This document shows, one piece after another, positions 11,067 to 22,912 of a stretch of DNA of 64,000 nt (its first letter is position 1; the number at the start of each line of letters is the position of its first letter). Location: NCBI GenBank assembly GCA_037833965.1, contig AP031355.1:20299501-20363500 (forward strand), written 5' to 3'. The notes under the pieces are model-generated. The model was not told where the DNA came from. It ran no database searches and saw only the letters and a program-made list of their open reading frames with translations. A program made the position numbers and the translations under genes. The DNA is from Marchantia polymorpha subsp. ruderalis (lineage: Eukaryota > Streptophyta > Marchantiopsida > Marchantiales > Marchantiaceae).

Positions 11067-11310
11067 ATCGAGGACGAGACTGCGGATTGTGGATTGCGTT
11101 CAGTTTACGTTTCTCCGAGCGAATTTTCTCTCTTCCTTTGTTCCATATTTGCATCGAGGACGAGACTGCGGATTGTGGATTGCGTTCAGTTTACGTTTCT
11201 CCGAGCGGATTTTCTCTCTTCTTTTTTTCCATTATCACATCGAGGACAATACTGCGTACGTGATTGTGTATCACGTTGAGTTTACGTTTCTCGGAGCGGA
11301 TGCTTGAGGA
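11067..11310 (+). repeat. Tandem ~85-bp repeat, three units
   Basis: Units begin with CATCGAGGACGAGACTGCGG at about 11067 and 11152 and with a diverged version at about 11238. Each runs through TTTACGTTTCTCCGAGCG. The duplicate locus (31866-32020) keeps only two diverged units. Confidence 0.85.
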
Positions 11311-12670
11311 GCGAACGCTAGACGGCGGCGAATGTTTTGCATGGGGCGAGTGGAGAAGTACGATTCGGTAATGGCCTCTCCTCTCTCTCGATCTCAATAT
11401 TAATTAGTTGTCATTGAAGAGTCATTCTGCGTAAGTTTCTTGTGATTTTTGAGCTAATGTCTTTGTACTAATCCTTATCGTGTGATGTGCAGAACTGTGA
11501 TAGCCAGGAGACTTTACTGCTGTGCTCTGATTTAAGAAAGCAACAAGCTTGTTGCTGGGTATGCAGATAGATGGATGCTGGAGTAGAGATTTCATTTTGC
11601 TTTTAGGATTCACCCATGTGATTTGTCAGCATCAAGTTTCTTTCATCTATGATCAAAGGTAGATACTCTTACACCTTTTCCTAATCCGATAATCAGACAT
11701 TTTACTTTTCTCCATTAGTACTTGCAATGCACTGATGATTATTTCCTGCCTCTTTTCAGGTATTCGGATCCAACTTGGGGATCAAAAAGTGTCAAGGTAA
11801 GAATCAGACACAAACAAGATGCTGATTATTAGAAAAAAGTTGGAACAGTGACTGTGACAATGATATGTTTTCCGTATCTGCATTTCTGCTGTTTTTCATT
11901 TCTGCTTATTGAGTAATTTTTTTTTTACAATTGCAGTGTTTGACCCAGCTATTGATTCCATGAAAGCTTACGACACGATAATTGCGGTTTCAAGGTTGCA
12001 GACTTCAGCGAGACGCTTCTGTGTAGAAGAATAGCCTCACAATGCCTAGTCTCTCTTTTGGAGCTGGCTCGTTTATTGACTCGAAATATTAGCTCAATAT
12101 TTCGAAGACAAGGGTGTGCAATTTTTTAGGTTTGTCGAAAAAATAGAAATAGAATACAACCTAGAATACCAGAGAATGTATTGTATTTTAAATTCGGTTT
12201 GCTTTCAACAACAGAAGTTGTTGAAATGTCAAAATGTCTTCTCTTCTCCATAGCATATGAGTAGTTGGTAGGTCCGGAATACTGGGTGAGAAAACTCTAC
12301 TCTACCACAGTTTTAATAAAGCAAAACAAAACGCCAATGACGTTTCCAAATTTACATGAGTGGAGCAGTGTTTGCAACCTTGTTTTTTGATATGAATATA
12401 TGAAGTAAATCTTCAGCCTCATGCGATATCCAATTCGATTGTCCCAAATGATCTCGAAAATGTTATATGAAGATCAAAGAACCTGACAATGTTAAGATTT
12501 ATCAACCCAAAGCATTGTCGGTGATCCTTACTGGCTGTAGGACGTGTGAAGGTCCAGATTTGTTTGTTATGATTGTGCGCAAATGATCTTAGGTTTGGAT
12601 GTAGGTCGAATTCTTTCATGTGGGGATCTTTCATGACGCATTAACATTTATGATGCACCTTTCATCTAAG

Positions 12671-12713
12671 ATTTTATAACCCTGTTCATCATGGATGAAC
12701 AGGGTTATAAAAT
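12671..12713. repeat. Perfect 20-bp foldback with 3-base loop
   Basis: Arm 12671-12690 (ATTTTATAACCCTGTTCATC) is the exact reverse complement of 12694-12713, loop ATG. The duplicate locus keeps only the first arm (about 35664-35683), so the hairpin is specific to this copy. Confidence 0.9.
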
Positions 12714-14215
12714 GGAAAGAGTGTTTCACCTTACTGTGTTAATGGTTGGTGAAGGTATAAAGGTTGAGATTTCTTAAAGATAGAACCAAGGAAAGTCTCA
12801 GGTACGAAGACAGAAACAAATGTTTTTTCCCCAAGTTTCTTACGTAGAGTGTATTCCGATGGGTTAGTACTTGTTGGACACGTGTAGATCGTGTAAAATT
12901 TTACAGGATCTATTTCCAACAAGGTCCAAGGTTTTTGTGAAATTTCTTTCATAGTAACACAATTAACACCCGTTTGATCATATTTAGCCATATGTGGGAC
13001 TCTCCTACTGGAGTATTGATACCGGTAAAAAAACTGATATTTGGAAGTATCGGAGATGATTTATGTATCAGTCTTTGGATTAAGTTAAAAAGTATAGGAA
13101 AGAATGGGTCCTTATCGGAACGTTCATTGAACATATGACTCAACTGCAAGCGGCCTTCTGAGTTGAAGTTCAAAGTTCAAAGTTCAGTAGGGTATGGTTA
13201 AAAACCAAATATACTTTTTGATGGAGAATCAAACGAATGAATAAAGATAACGCCATGAAAAAAGATTGATTAGAGTGGGAAACATGGACAGCAAAGACTT
13301 AGTTCTTCGCTTCACGTGGCAAGGATTATATTTCAAGAATAGAATGATGTATTCTGAGAACTTTGACCTCACTGCAGCTTCGTGAATTCATACCTCTACG
13401 TCCAAAATCACCACAAGTGATTGTGTGGACATTGGTCGCAAGGACACCTTACGCTCTGTTTCCACCCTGTCTTATCTTGGCAGTTGTTACGTGAAGCAGA
13501 GTTCCAGGAAGTTTGTAGGAAGTCCAATTTGCTGACATGAGCTTTCTCGTACAAGAGAATTGCCCTTTGGAAGAACAGATTGTGACTATTACCTTCCCGG
13601 CAGGAACTTGTTGGAAGCGTAACGACTCGACGGAGGGTTGACGACGAAGTAGACAAAGAAGGCAATCTTCCGTGTACACAAGTTATAATCGATCATTCCC
13701 AAAGAAGTAGTTGCATCCTACCAGGTTCCCGACCCCGACGTGAATGCAGTGTTGACCGTGCTCGCGGGCTCTTACTTGCAGTATCTACATCTCTAGATAC
13801 AATTCACAGCACACTTCTGTCTGAATCAGCTTCCCATCAAAGACTGGTTACTCGAGTGCTACCATCGCAACAGCACATCCATTCAGCTCCAAGTGCGAGC
13901 TTTGATGAGCCTCGGGCTGGCTGTGAGCGAGATGAGATTTCTGTGTAGGATAATAATAGTTGTAGTAATCAACATTTATGGACATAGTAGGGTTGGTGAA
14001 TTCTATCCAAAGATTCAGGGTTGTTGACGTAGTTCTTGTAGTGATTGTTAAGATTCAGAAGAAAGTTGCTCGATCTTCCACACTTTGAACACTCAGACAT
14101 AGCCTATATTGAGACTGCAGATTACATCAGTAAAGCTAGCAGGGCCCGATACAAGCAGACAGGAAAATATGAAGTAGACCTAGCAGACGCAATGGCTTGA
14201 CTGTAGAGGCCAGTC

Positions 14216-16690
14216 TTCAAAGAGAGTACGGAACGGAAGACGTAGAATTATCGAGAGAGTAAGGCTAGAAAACTTCCTGAGATCCATGGTTACCTCTTCA
14301 TCTGCAAATCTCCACCATATCTGGATTTACAATGAAAAATCAGTGCGTGACTTCAACAGTTAGTTGATAGATTTATAAAACTCCACAGGAGTCTTGAAAA
14401 AGTCCTCTATACCACATCTTTATAAGTTCGTGCATGTTTAGTGCATAAGACGATAATGTTCGAGAGAGACAAGGACAATCGTGACTTCTAATGAGGCTCA
14501 GGTTAGTTTTCAAAATAGCCCAGAATGCGTTCGAGGCTAGGTCGTTAATGAACTATCAAATGAAAGATCTCTGATCAACATATATGTATCCAAATCTGTA
14601 AGTGGTAGTAAATCGTAGATTATATACGGATAGCATGATCTGTGTTGCGAATATGTATACAGTAATTTTCTCCTCACAGGTTGAGTGACCTCCACTCTTC
14701 AGTTGCTCCTCACATATCCATGCCAGTATTCCAAGGTTGACTGGGTCGCATTATTTTAAGGTCTCTGAGGAGTTGTCTTTGATGTCTTAAAAAACGGTCA
14801 TATTATTACAAAGCTATGACGTATCTTCTACTACATTAGACAACATGAAATGCATGGAGTCTTTCACAGGTTGCCCAAGTTGCTCATTCTTCTGAATACA
14901 ATTGCTGTTGCGGTAGAAGATTTGAGTGCTGATGTGGAAATAAGGCTGGCAGTCCGGCCGCAAAGAGAGCCCGGAAATAAGTCATGAGTCAATTTCTTGC
15001 CGCCGAGCTGAGCCAGGAACTATTTAACATCTTGAGTTATAATTACGTGCCATGTTCTAAGCAACATCGTACCTCAATCATGAGCTTGTCCAGGATTTTT
15101 GGTTAGAGAATCACTAGGATTAGAACAAAGAGATATCTATATAAACACCAGCAGGCAAGGATCAGAGCAACATCACAAAAGTTTGAATAACTTCACCCCG
15201 CAGTCCAAAAGTGCTTCCATCTAGCCGTTGACGACATAAATCTCCCTTTGAAGTTAACCTTCACCATGTTGCTCAATAATTTGCTTGTAAGCTATAGAAG
15301 GATACATGTTTCATGTGAGATGCATCTCATGTTCCATTTATCAATCGAGACTAGATTTGTAAAATAATGTCGCAACTAAGATTTGAGAATCATATGCCCC
15401 TAGCATCCAGGCAAGATAATCCAATCTTAGGAGGTTAACATTGAGGTAACGTTCAAGGGGTAATTTCCATGCACTGAGCTTCTGGAAAGGTGCACGGATG
15501 CCGCTGCTTAGGCACGGGTGATACTATCGTAGCAAGTGTATAGTTTACATTTGATTGAAGACTAATACCATGTGTGAGAACAAAGGCCCTAACACATCGA
15601 TTGACCTTGATTGTAAACCTCAGCTAAGATTTTGCGTGTGATGTCCGCATGCATAGAGCTTAAACTCAAACAGTGATTTCTTACCCTCGTCCTACGTTGC
15701 GGTTGTTCATGATATTTCATCTACAGACGGTAGCAGATGAAGATAAAGATAAAGATAAAAATAATCTTTAAGAGAGAAAATGTTTGACTGAATTTGTTTA
15801 CAACATGAATCAGGAGAATTTTCTGATCAGGTCAAGTGTGTGCGTTTATTGAGTTATGTCAGAAGACAGTAGGGAGCTAAGTGAGGATGGGTCTGTCAAT
15901 ATTCATCTAAATATTACCGAAAGCTCATGATAGTTACCGAGAGCGGCAGTATTTATGCTCCTAGATCTCATTGCAGCGCTGGAAAAAGGGAATGCAGATC
16001 CCTCGATTGAATCGAAATGTGTTGATATACTAGAAGTGAGCGTGTGATAAGCAGATGACTTACGTCGTCAGATAGAACCAAAATGCGGGTTACCCAAGAC
16101 GCCATGAATCCGCAACATGGCAGACTCCAAACGCAAGAGACAAACAAAGACCGTTCATATAGAAAATCAAGAGCAACTCATAAGGTCAAACTTTTATTGT
16201 GGCAGATCATTCTTCGAGCCATTCAAATGAATGCCGCATACGAGTTGGCTGATTTTCCAGCTTTACTAGAAGAGAGATTTCCATATTTTAGGTCGCTATT
16301 GCAGATTCTCAGTTCGTTTCACTCTATCGTCCTGTGATAAGTTCTCAGCGAGAAATCGCGGAAAGAGGGCTTTCCACGTCCCCGTACGGCCTCTATCTTA
16401 CACTTGCATCGCTCGTTCATGCTCCAGAGGCCAGCTAGCTTCTAGCATCAGATACTACTATCTTCAAACAGAAATTTGGTCAAGACATTGTCGGACACAC
16501 GCAGAGGAGCGAGCGAGCGAATGTTTCTCTACAACTAGAACCTACCTTACGGATTATCAATCTTTTCATGAACGTGACGTTCTGTACATGCTCGAGAGCT
16601 TATCCCTCTGCTCCGATTAAAGATCCGTGGTCGACAATAAGAGCCACGTTTTTTTATCTCCGGAGCTGCGCAGGCCGTGCAGCTTCCTTA
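14216..16690. other. Intergenic DNA downstream of gene 2
   Basis: No domain recognised. An 84-codon plus frame at 16083-16337 has no family resemblance. A short (AGATAA)n-like run lies near 15740. Parts of 14790-14970 occur inverted at 36308-36540. Confidence 0.45.
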
Positions 16691-18154
16691 TCAGAACTCG
16701 TCCTTGGCGGCAGTGACAGGTGCTGCCGTCGGGGCAGTGGCAGAGGAAGCGGAGCTGAGATTAGCACAAGAGTCAACCGGAGCAAATCCCACGCGCTCAT
16801 TCGCAACGTCGTACGAAATGTAGAAGTTCTGCTGCTGAATGTTTCCGATGATGGTCAGATCGCTGGTGCCCAGAAACGCCAAGCAGCTCGTCCCCTGGTC
16901 GTCCACTTGCAGGAAGAGGTTGTTAGCAGGGAGAGTGAGATCGACGCCCTGGAACTGGAGAGTGACGGATGGGAAAGTCGGATTGCTGACACTGGACAAA
17001 TTGTAGCAGAGGTCGAGCCCGATCGGCGAGCCATCGATTTGAGGGTAATTGATGAGCGACTGCAGCGTGCTGGCGAACGGAATATAAGCAGAGTCGACGA
17101 GCTGAGTGATGGTGGTACCGGAGTCGAGAATCACGCCTCCTCTACCCGTATAAATGTCGAGGGCGAAAGCGCCGGGCGCAATGCCTGCCAGTGGCTGATT
17201 GTTGACTGCGATCCCGTTGAGTTTCACGTAGTAGAAGGTGTCCACTGCAGGATTGCGGACCAGAGGAGTGTACTGCAAATTCAAGCCATTGGCTACCACC
17301 GAGGCATCGTCTCCGAAAATCAGCGGGCTCGACTCGGTGGCAGAGCTCACCGCGTCCACGAGGCAGTAGGAGAATTTGGCTCTGATCAGAGCCCCGATCT
17401 GCTCCGGGAACGAGAGGGCGCCACGTCCCAGTCCCACGAGGCCATCGGTGCCAACAAATGTGCCCTGATTGCGTCGTCCGCAGCCGAAGGCGAAATTCGG
17501 AAAGCTCTGAGTGGAGCCATCGGTTGCAGTGAGGGTCAGGGTTTCTTGAGCCAAGTCTCCCTGGGTGGTCGACTGATCGCCATAAGCATAGAGGTAATAG
17601 CAGTAACCCCAGTTCCAGGATATGTAAGGAAGCTCGCCGCACAAATTACTGAAGTAGCGAATTTTGTGGTAGGAGGAGGATTTGCTGGGGTCGAAAACCG
17701 GGTCGGGCTGCTGATAGCAAGACGAGCAAGGGGCGCACTGCAACCAGACGAGGTCACTTCCTGTATCGACGATGGCGGTCTTCGTCTGCGGGGGGGTTCC
17801 CAGAGAAATGGTCATGATGTAACTTCCTGGGGATGATGTGACGGGTGACTCAAAGCTGACACCCTTGCTCGTCGTGGGCGCGGTCGAATCGAATTTTATA
17901 CCTCGTGGTGTGATTCCGCTGGCCACGATATTCTGCAGCCCTGCAGCTCGAGCTTTGCTCCTCTTCACAGCGTTGAGAATCCTCTCGGCGAAGGTGGACT
18001 CGGCTTGGTGCAGTGGAGAATCGGGATGATGGTCCAGATGCTTCATGCTAGCAAAAACACTATTTAAATTTTCTGACAACGATGGGCTTGCTGACAGCAC
18101 CATTGCTGCTGCTGCTACGACCACCAAGACACCCAAGTAGCGGAGAGTGGCCAT
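16691..18154 (-). CDS. A1-family aspartic protease, gene 2 (487 aa), C-terminus KDEF
   Basis: An intronless paralogue of gene 1, transcribed leftward. The start is the ATG at 18154 (MATLRYLGVL), aligned with the other copies. Residues 1-25 are a signal peptide. The propeptide has MKHLDHHPDSPL, STFAER and ITPRGIKFDS. Catalytic motifs are DTGS (Asp130) and DSGT (Asp344), the flap is YAYGDQSTTQGD, and FGCGRRNQGTF is present. The protein ends AAKDEF, one residue from a KDEL ER-retention tail, so retrieval may be weak or lost. A long frame on the opposite strand (16568-17836) is a shadow of this gene. Its 5' third and upstream region are duplicated at 28040-28732. Confidence 0.93.
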   Translation of the reverse strand: MATLRYLGVLVVVAAAAMVLSASPSLSENLNSVFASMKHLDHHPDSPLHQAESTFAERILNAVKRSKARAAGLQNIVASGITPRGIKFDSTAPTTSKGVSFESPVTSSPGSYIMTISLGTPPQTKTAIVDTGSDLVWLQCAPCSSCYQQPDPVFDPSKSSSYHKIRYFSNLCGELPYISWNWGYCYYLYAYGDQSTTQGDLAQETLTLTATDGSTQSFPNFAFGCGRRNQGTFVGTDGLVGLGRGALSFPEQIGALIRAKFSYCLVDAVSSATESSPLIFGDDASVVANGLNLQYTPLVRNPAVDTFYYVKLNGIAVNNQPLAGIAPGAFALDIYTGRGGVILDSGTTITQLVDSAYIPFASTLQSLINYPQIDGSPIGLDLCYNLSSVSNPTFPSVTLQFQGVDLTLPANNLFLQVDDQGTSCLAFLGTSDLTIIGNIQQQNFYISYDVANERVGFAPVDSCANLSSASSATAPTAAPVTAAKDEF

Positions 18155-18256
18155 GTTTCCCAAACTCCAGTCCCAAGTCGGCTATGACAAGATTGAGGAT
18201 TGTGGGCTTTCAGGAGCAGGAAGACATGAACTGCTGGAAAGAGGAAGCTGTGTCGA

Positions 18257-18263
18257 TTATGTA
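18257..18263 (-). promoter_or_regulatory. Candidate, weak TATA box of gene 2
   Basis: The minus strand reads CAATACATAATCG about 105 bp before the ATG. The duplicated copy at 28512-28518 reads TATATAA at the same position, so gene 2 carries the poorer version. Confidence 0.4.
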
Positions 18264-18269
18264 TTGAGA

Positions 18270-20379
18270 TTGGAACGCTTCTAAGGCGCTTGAATTGTGG
18301 GCATCAAATAACCGTGACAGGGTGAAGGAGTCTGGGCCTGAAAAAATGCTCAATTCAGTCCTGCATCTGCATTCTTTATTATATTCACCTTAGTTTCTTC
18401 CAGTGCAATTATTGTGAGGTCTATCGAAAGAGCTTGAAAATTTGGCGTTCTTCGTGGATTTCTCAGCAGATTGAAAGTTCTGTAGAGAATTTTTTGAACG
18501 CTTTGCACGAGTGGGCAACAGTGTGTGTGTGGGGTTGGACATTCTGGCCCTCACGATAAGCGGAGGATGGACGCCTGGAGTGTGACATAACTCGTGATTG
18601 TCGATAAGAATATAATACGTGCTGCAAAGTCCAGAAGGTGGCTTTACAATCAAGTAGAGATCCAGATGCAAAGTGGGCAGGAGCCTCCAACCGAGCTGAC
18701 TGGAGTCCTCAGAAAGGAGAGGGATGAAGAAGAAGAGGCAATAATGATTATGGCGCAGTCCTCGTGATCTTCACGAGGAGACTATGGTTGCTATCTGAAT
18801 CCAAAAAATATACCCTACAACTTTTTCAAAGATAAAAATAACCCTATCGATATACACCAGGCTGTTCTCGTATCTCGGCATTCTGAGGTTAAGCATACAG
18901 CGAACTGGGGTCAGAATTGGGGACAGAATTTTTTTCCCGACAGAACGCTCGCTGTCCGTGGTGGGAAGTGATATGCGTGACGAACATTGTGTATCACCAG
19001 CAGTTTGCTACCATTCGAAAGTCTAATAATATCCTATTGTCATATCGACTTTCGCACCACGTTATGAGCACCACACGCAGCCAATCGTAGATCCGGTTCC
19101 GTCATATCTGATGAGAACTCAAAATAGCTCTTTGCTCAAAACATTATCAATCAGGTATTACGTCTTTTGTATTTCGTGTCAATGAAGATAACATTTGAGA
19201 TATCGAGATTGATCTTAAAGTCATACGGCAAGAAAGACAGAAGGTGTGGAGATCTCTAAGGAGTTCTATAAACTATTGTGCTTTTCATACAAAGAATTAA
19301 GGCTGTTTGAAGATAAGTAGTATACGGATGGACTTGAAGACTAATGCATGAAGTTTTCTTCGGTCATATTAATATAACAATGTATAGTAGGCTTGCCAAA
19401 GTTTTCAATACATTGGACTTATGATGAAGATATGATAAGCGAAGGATTAAATATGAGGATAAGATCGAGATAGTTTTATTAGAAAATTGATATGCATGGC
19501 AATGATATATATTATGTGTCAAAGTTGTGTTCACTTATGATAATGAAATATTGCAGTTGATTTTCAAAGAACACAGATTAGTATTGTATCAAGTCTTGAC
19601 TATGTGTGAGCCTACATTGATGATGTTGTTGTGTAGAGCATAACAATAGTAAAGCATGAGCAAAATTTTATATATTGATTCCTAATGACCTGAAAATATG
19701 CATTAAAAAATTTGTGATTTTTGTAAAAAGCAAGGATATTAGTTATTTCATACCATATCCCCATTAGTATTAGGCAATGAACTAACCGAGGTGGTTGCAA
19801 TCTTAGGTATATGTAAGTAAGATTTAACATTATTGACAAATCTTTCATTTAGCTTCGTCAAGTCACACAAAGCTAAATCAAATGAGTTAAAGCGTGTATC
19901 AATACGACATTAATAAATTTTTTTTAATAATGTGTTGAAAATCTAAAATAACATTACAAAACTAATTGAATAACTGGGGAAACATCTGTCTTTCTCGTCA
20001 ATTACCATAGCGTCCAAAGTTTGCTCGAGTAGATTATTTTTCACTTTGCCTCTGCAGCACAATGATATGTTTGTCATAAATTCTGTAGATCCTGTTTCTT
20101 ATCTAACATTTTCGGTTCGTAACAAATCATAGACAATAAGATAATATTTATAACACTATCGTGCTATAAATATTTGATGAGACATTTGTTCACATCCCAT
20201 TCAACAGATCATGACATGGGATGAAGTGAAATTATTTCTTATAATCTTTGGGTAACAGATTTTTTATTTCTGGTTATACCATTCGGTGTCTCGGCATTGG
20301 CTTAATCATTCTTCAATAGTTGAGAGAAACTGATTTTAGTGAGAGAGAAACTTCAATAGTTCCCCCAAGACGTCATGGG
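18270..20379. other. Intergenic DNA between genes 2 and 3
   Basis: Mostly AT-rich with no gene seen. 18400-18735 and 18890-19110 recur inverted on the right side of the palindrome. A short (TG)n run lies near 18523. Confidence 0.5.
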
Positions 20380-21128
20380 TACCAACATTTGAACACGGGT
20401 TCTAGAAGAAGTGCTGGATGGGCTAAAGCTGTTACGGGTGCGGGTCATTCGACTTGTATTAGCCAAATTGTTTTGAAGAATACGACTGATCGAGTGCAAG
20501 TCGAGACCCAAGGAGATGAAGATTGGTCTGTAGTGAAGAGCTTGCAAGCGCTAACTACTCCAATCCATAATCTGATTTTCCAAGCATTGTAAGCAGCCCA
20601 ATGCTTTTCTCCTCCGCTGAGTTGCCCAGCATGAGATTTCGACATTAATCAGTAAATTCCCTTAACAAATTCGGGACGCGCAGCATCCCATCTCCTCTGG
20701 ACTGTGAAGTTTACACAGGATTTTATAGAAGTTAACATACAAGCGCGCAAATGACAACCTTGGAGAAGAGGTAAATCAACTTATGATGGAGGTTGAATTC
20801 CAACCTCTCATCAGAAGATCCTTTCATAAAATCTTTATAAGTGCTGACGCACAACAACAATTCAGTGCTTCATCCCAGACTTCCGAATCTATCTTCCAAG
20901 AAAGTGCTAGTACTACTCTTCATATCGTGCTGGACTACTTTAGTACTAGTTCAAAATTATAACTGTCTCATCTTAACCCATGCCGAAGATAAGAAGTAAT
21001 CGATGATTGGTGAATTGGAATGTTTTTCCTACCCGACATCAGTCAGAAGATACTTTTATTCTCCCCAGTCCATGTTCACTCGCAACGTGGTAGGATCCGC
21101 TACTTCTGCAATCTACTTCCGATTCCGA

Positions 21129-22574
21129 TCAGAGTTCCTCCTTGGCACTGCCTGCAGAGGCACCTCTGCTCTTCAAAGTCGAGCACGAGTCAACTGGAGC
21201 GATGCCCACACGCTCGTTAGCCACATCGTACAGGAAGTAATGATTCTGCTGCTGAATGTTGCCGATGATGGTGAAGTCGCTGGTTCCAGCCAAGGCCAAG
21301 CAAGTGGTCCCCTGATCATCGACCTGCAAGAACAGATTATTCGCAGGAAGGACAAGATCCACACCCTGGAACTGGAACGTGACGGAGGGGAAAGTCGGTC
21401 TCGCGACCCCTGACAGATCGTAGCAGAGGTCGAGCCCAATCTGAGAGCTGTCAATTTGAGTGTACCGAATGAGCGACTGTAGCTTCGTCAGAAGAGGAAT
21501 GTAGGCCGACTGGATGAGCTGCGTGATGGTGGTCCCCGAGTCCAAAATCACTCCTCCCTGGCCCGTCAAAACATTGAGCGTGAAGACGCTGGACTGAATT
21601 CCCGACACCGGCTTATTGTTCACCAGAATCCCATTCAGCTTCACATAGTAGAAGGTATCGGCTGCCGGGTTGCGGATCAGAGGAGTGTATTTGATCTTGG
21701 CCTTCAGACTGTTGCCGGTGGACTCTGCAGCATCTCCGAGAAGCAACGGGCTCGTCTCCGTGGCTGAGCTGAAGGCGTCGACCAGGCAATAAGAAAACTT
21801 CGAGCCGATGAGGGATCCGATCTGCTCGTTGAAGGAGATGGCACCGCGTCCCAGACCCACCAGTCCATCGGTGCCGGAGAAGGTGCCCTGGTTGCGCTTC
21901 CCGCAGCCGAATGCGAAGTTGGGGACGGTCTGAGTGGAGCCATCTGTGGCGGTGAGTGTCAGAGTGTCGAGGGCGAAGTCTCCCTGCGTGGTGGACTGAT
22001 CCCCATAGCCGTAGCGGTACGTGCAGTAGCCCCAGTTGTAGGACACTTGAGGCAGCTCGCCGCAGAGCGAGCTGAAGTATCGGATTTTCTTATAGGTCGA
22101 GGACTGCCGAGGGTCGAAGAGTGGATCGGGCTGCTGGTAGCACACGGAGCACGGAGCGCACTGCAGCCAGACGAGGTCGCTACCCGTGTCTGCGATGGCG
22201 GTCCTCGTCTGCGGGGGCGTTCCTATTGAAATGCTCATGATGTAGCCCCCCGGCGCTGCAGAGACGGGCGACTGGAAGCTGGTGGCTTTTGTGGACAGCT
22301 CGATGGTCGAGTCGAAGTTGAGTCCTCTGGGAGTCACTCCGGCCGCCACAATGCTTTTGAAAGCTGAAGCTCGGGCTTGACTCCTCTTCACAGCGCTGTG
22401 AATTCTCTCGGCGAATGTAGTGTGGGCGTCGTGCCTTGGAGAGTCTACATGATGGTCTAGATGCTTGAGATCTACAGAGATGATTTTATCGTTTTCACAA
22501 GATGAAAGATGGGCCAATGCGATTTGCACTACTGCTACCAGCAGGAAGGCCTTCAAGAGGCGGAGAGCGGCCAT
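21129..22574 (-). CDS. A1-family aspartic protease, gene 3 (481 aa), C-terminus KEEL
   Basis: An intronless secretory protease. The ATG at 22574 gives MAALRLLKAFLLVAVVQIALA, a signal peptide of ~21 residues. The propeptide contains VDLKHLDHHVDSPRHDA, TFAERIHSAVKRSQARA and VTPRGLNFDS. The catalytic motifs are DTGS (Asp129) and DSGT (Asp345), with flap YGYGDQSTTQGD and the FGCGKRNQGTF signature. The last residues are GSAKEEL, a variant of the KDEL ER-retrieval tail. By my count it differs from gene 4 at about 29 of 481 positions (~94% identity), concentrated in the signal peptide and the last 17 residues. Genes 3 and 4 diverge from each other in an inverted duplication. Confidence 0.95.
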   Translation of the reverse strand: MAALRLLKAFLLVAVVQIALAHLSSCENDKIISVDLKHLDHHVDSPRHDAHTTFAERIHSAVKRSQARASAFKSIVAAGVTPRGLNFDSTIELSTKATSFQSPVSAAPGGYIMSISIGTPPQTRTAIADTGSDLVWLQCAPCSVCYQQPDPLFDPRQSSTYKKIRYFSSLCGELPQVSYNWGYCTYRYGYGDQSTTQGDFALDTLTLTATDGSTQTVPNFAFGCGKRNQGTFSGTDGLVGLGRGAISFNEQIGSLIGSKFSYCLVDAFSSATETSPLLLGDAAESTGNSLKAKIKYTPLIRNPAADTFYYVKLNGILVNNKPVSGIQSSVFTLNVLTGQGGVILDSGTTITQLIQSAYIPLLTKLQSLIRYTQIDSSQIGLDLCYDLSGVARPTFPSVTFQFQGVDLVLPANNLFLQVDDQGTTCLALAGTSDFTIIGNIQQQNHYFLYDVANERVGIAPVDSCSTLKSRGASAGSAKEEL

Positions 22575-22674
22575 TTTCCTCGACCTTAGTCCCAAAAAGA
22601 TGGATATTGGACGGTAGGTGCGTGAGGATGGTGAGAGGAGGAGATGGCTTGATAAGTTGGAAGAAGTTTCAGAG

Positions 22675-22681
22675 CTTTATA
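22675..22681 (-). promoter_or_regulatory. TATA box of gene 3
   Basis: TATAAAG on the minus strand, 101 bp before the ATG, followed by CTCTGAAAC. Upstream, GCTTGGGTGAGCTC, ATGCACGTCATT and AAGCGTCATGAGA are shared with gene 4 at the same spacing, so the promoter was duplicated with the gene. Confidence 0.75.
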
Positions 22682-22912
22682 CATCTCACAAAGCTCGGTG
22701 CACTGGTTTCTCATGACGCTTCAATGACGTGCATGTGCTAGAGCTCACCCAAGCAATCGTTTCGACCTCGCGGAGTGTGGCCTGCTTGCATGGCCTCTAC
22801 TACTATTTCGTCCAACATCCGATCCGGATCTTGAGGGAGACTTCATATTTGCGGACATCACATCATTGTGTATAAGCGTGATCACGCTTTACTTGCCCCA
22901 AGCGTAAGCTGG

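Larger units (their letters stand above)
10918..13327 (+). repeat. Segmental duplication, copy 1 (uninterrupted)
   Basis: This block recurs in the same orientation at 29360-29443, 31807-32205 and 34518-36307. Matching landmarks include CCAAGCCCGCTGCCGTTAC, CTTTGTACTAATCC and the CAAAACGCCAATGACG stretch. This copy lacks the two insertions that split the other, so it serves as the empty-site reference. Coding content is unclear. A possible spliced pair of exons (11760-11796 and 11937-12034, with AG/GT borders) would read VFGSNLGIKKCQVFDPAID and then continue to a stop, but I recognise no family. Confidence 0.85.
13130..22912 (+). repeat. Left side of a large imperfect palindrome
   Basis: Blocks here recur inverted to the right of a centre near 23250. 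20380-22912 matches 23590-26210; 18890-19110 matches 27250-27470; 17820-18735 matches 28040-28732; 14215-13700 matches 28733-29230; 13215-13130 matches 29230-29310. The right side has lost about 4 kb by comparison, including most of the gene 2 copy. An inverted piece of 14790-14970 also appears at 36308-36540. Confidence 0.8.
20380..22912 (+). repeat. Inverted duplication, left arm (carries gene 3)
   Basis: It is matched in reverse by 23590-26210. The match covers the 3' flank (GATGGAGGTTGAATT at about 20780 against 25715), the coding region, the promoter and an outer upstream block ending in CTTTACTTGCCCCAAGC at about 22888. Confidence 0.9.

Noticed and set aside
11760-12034. Spliced gene in the segmental duplication
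   Set aside because: AG/GT borders can be drawn and the frame joins, but no family is recognisable and the second locus lacks the exons. Kept only as a remark.
16568-17836. 422-codon plus-strand frame over gene 2
   Set aside because: It is antisense to the protease with intact catalytic motifs. The same kind of shadow appears over the other protease genes.
18523-18540. (TG)n run near gene 2 as a regulatory element
   Set aside because: It is short, and the duplicated copy at 28.2 kb has it interrupted. No evidence of function.
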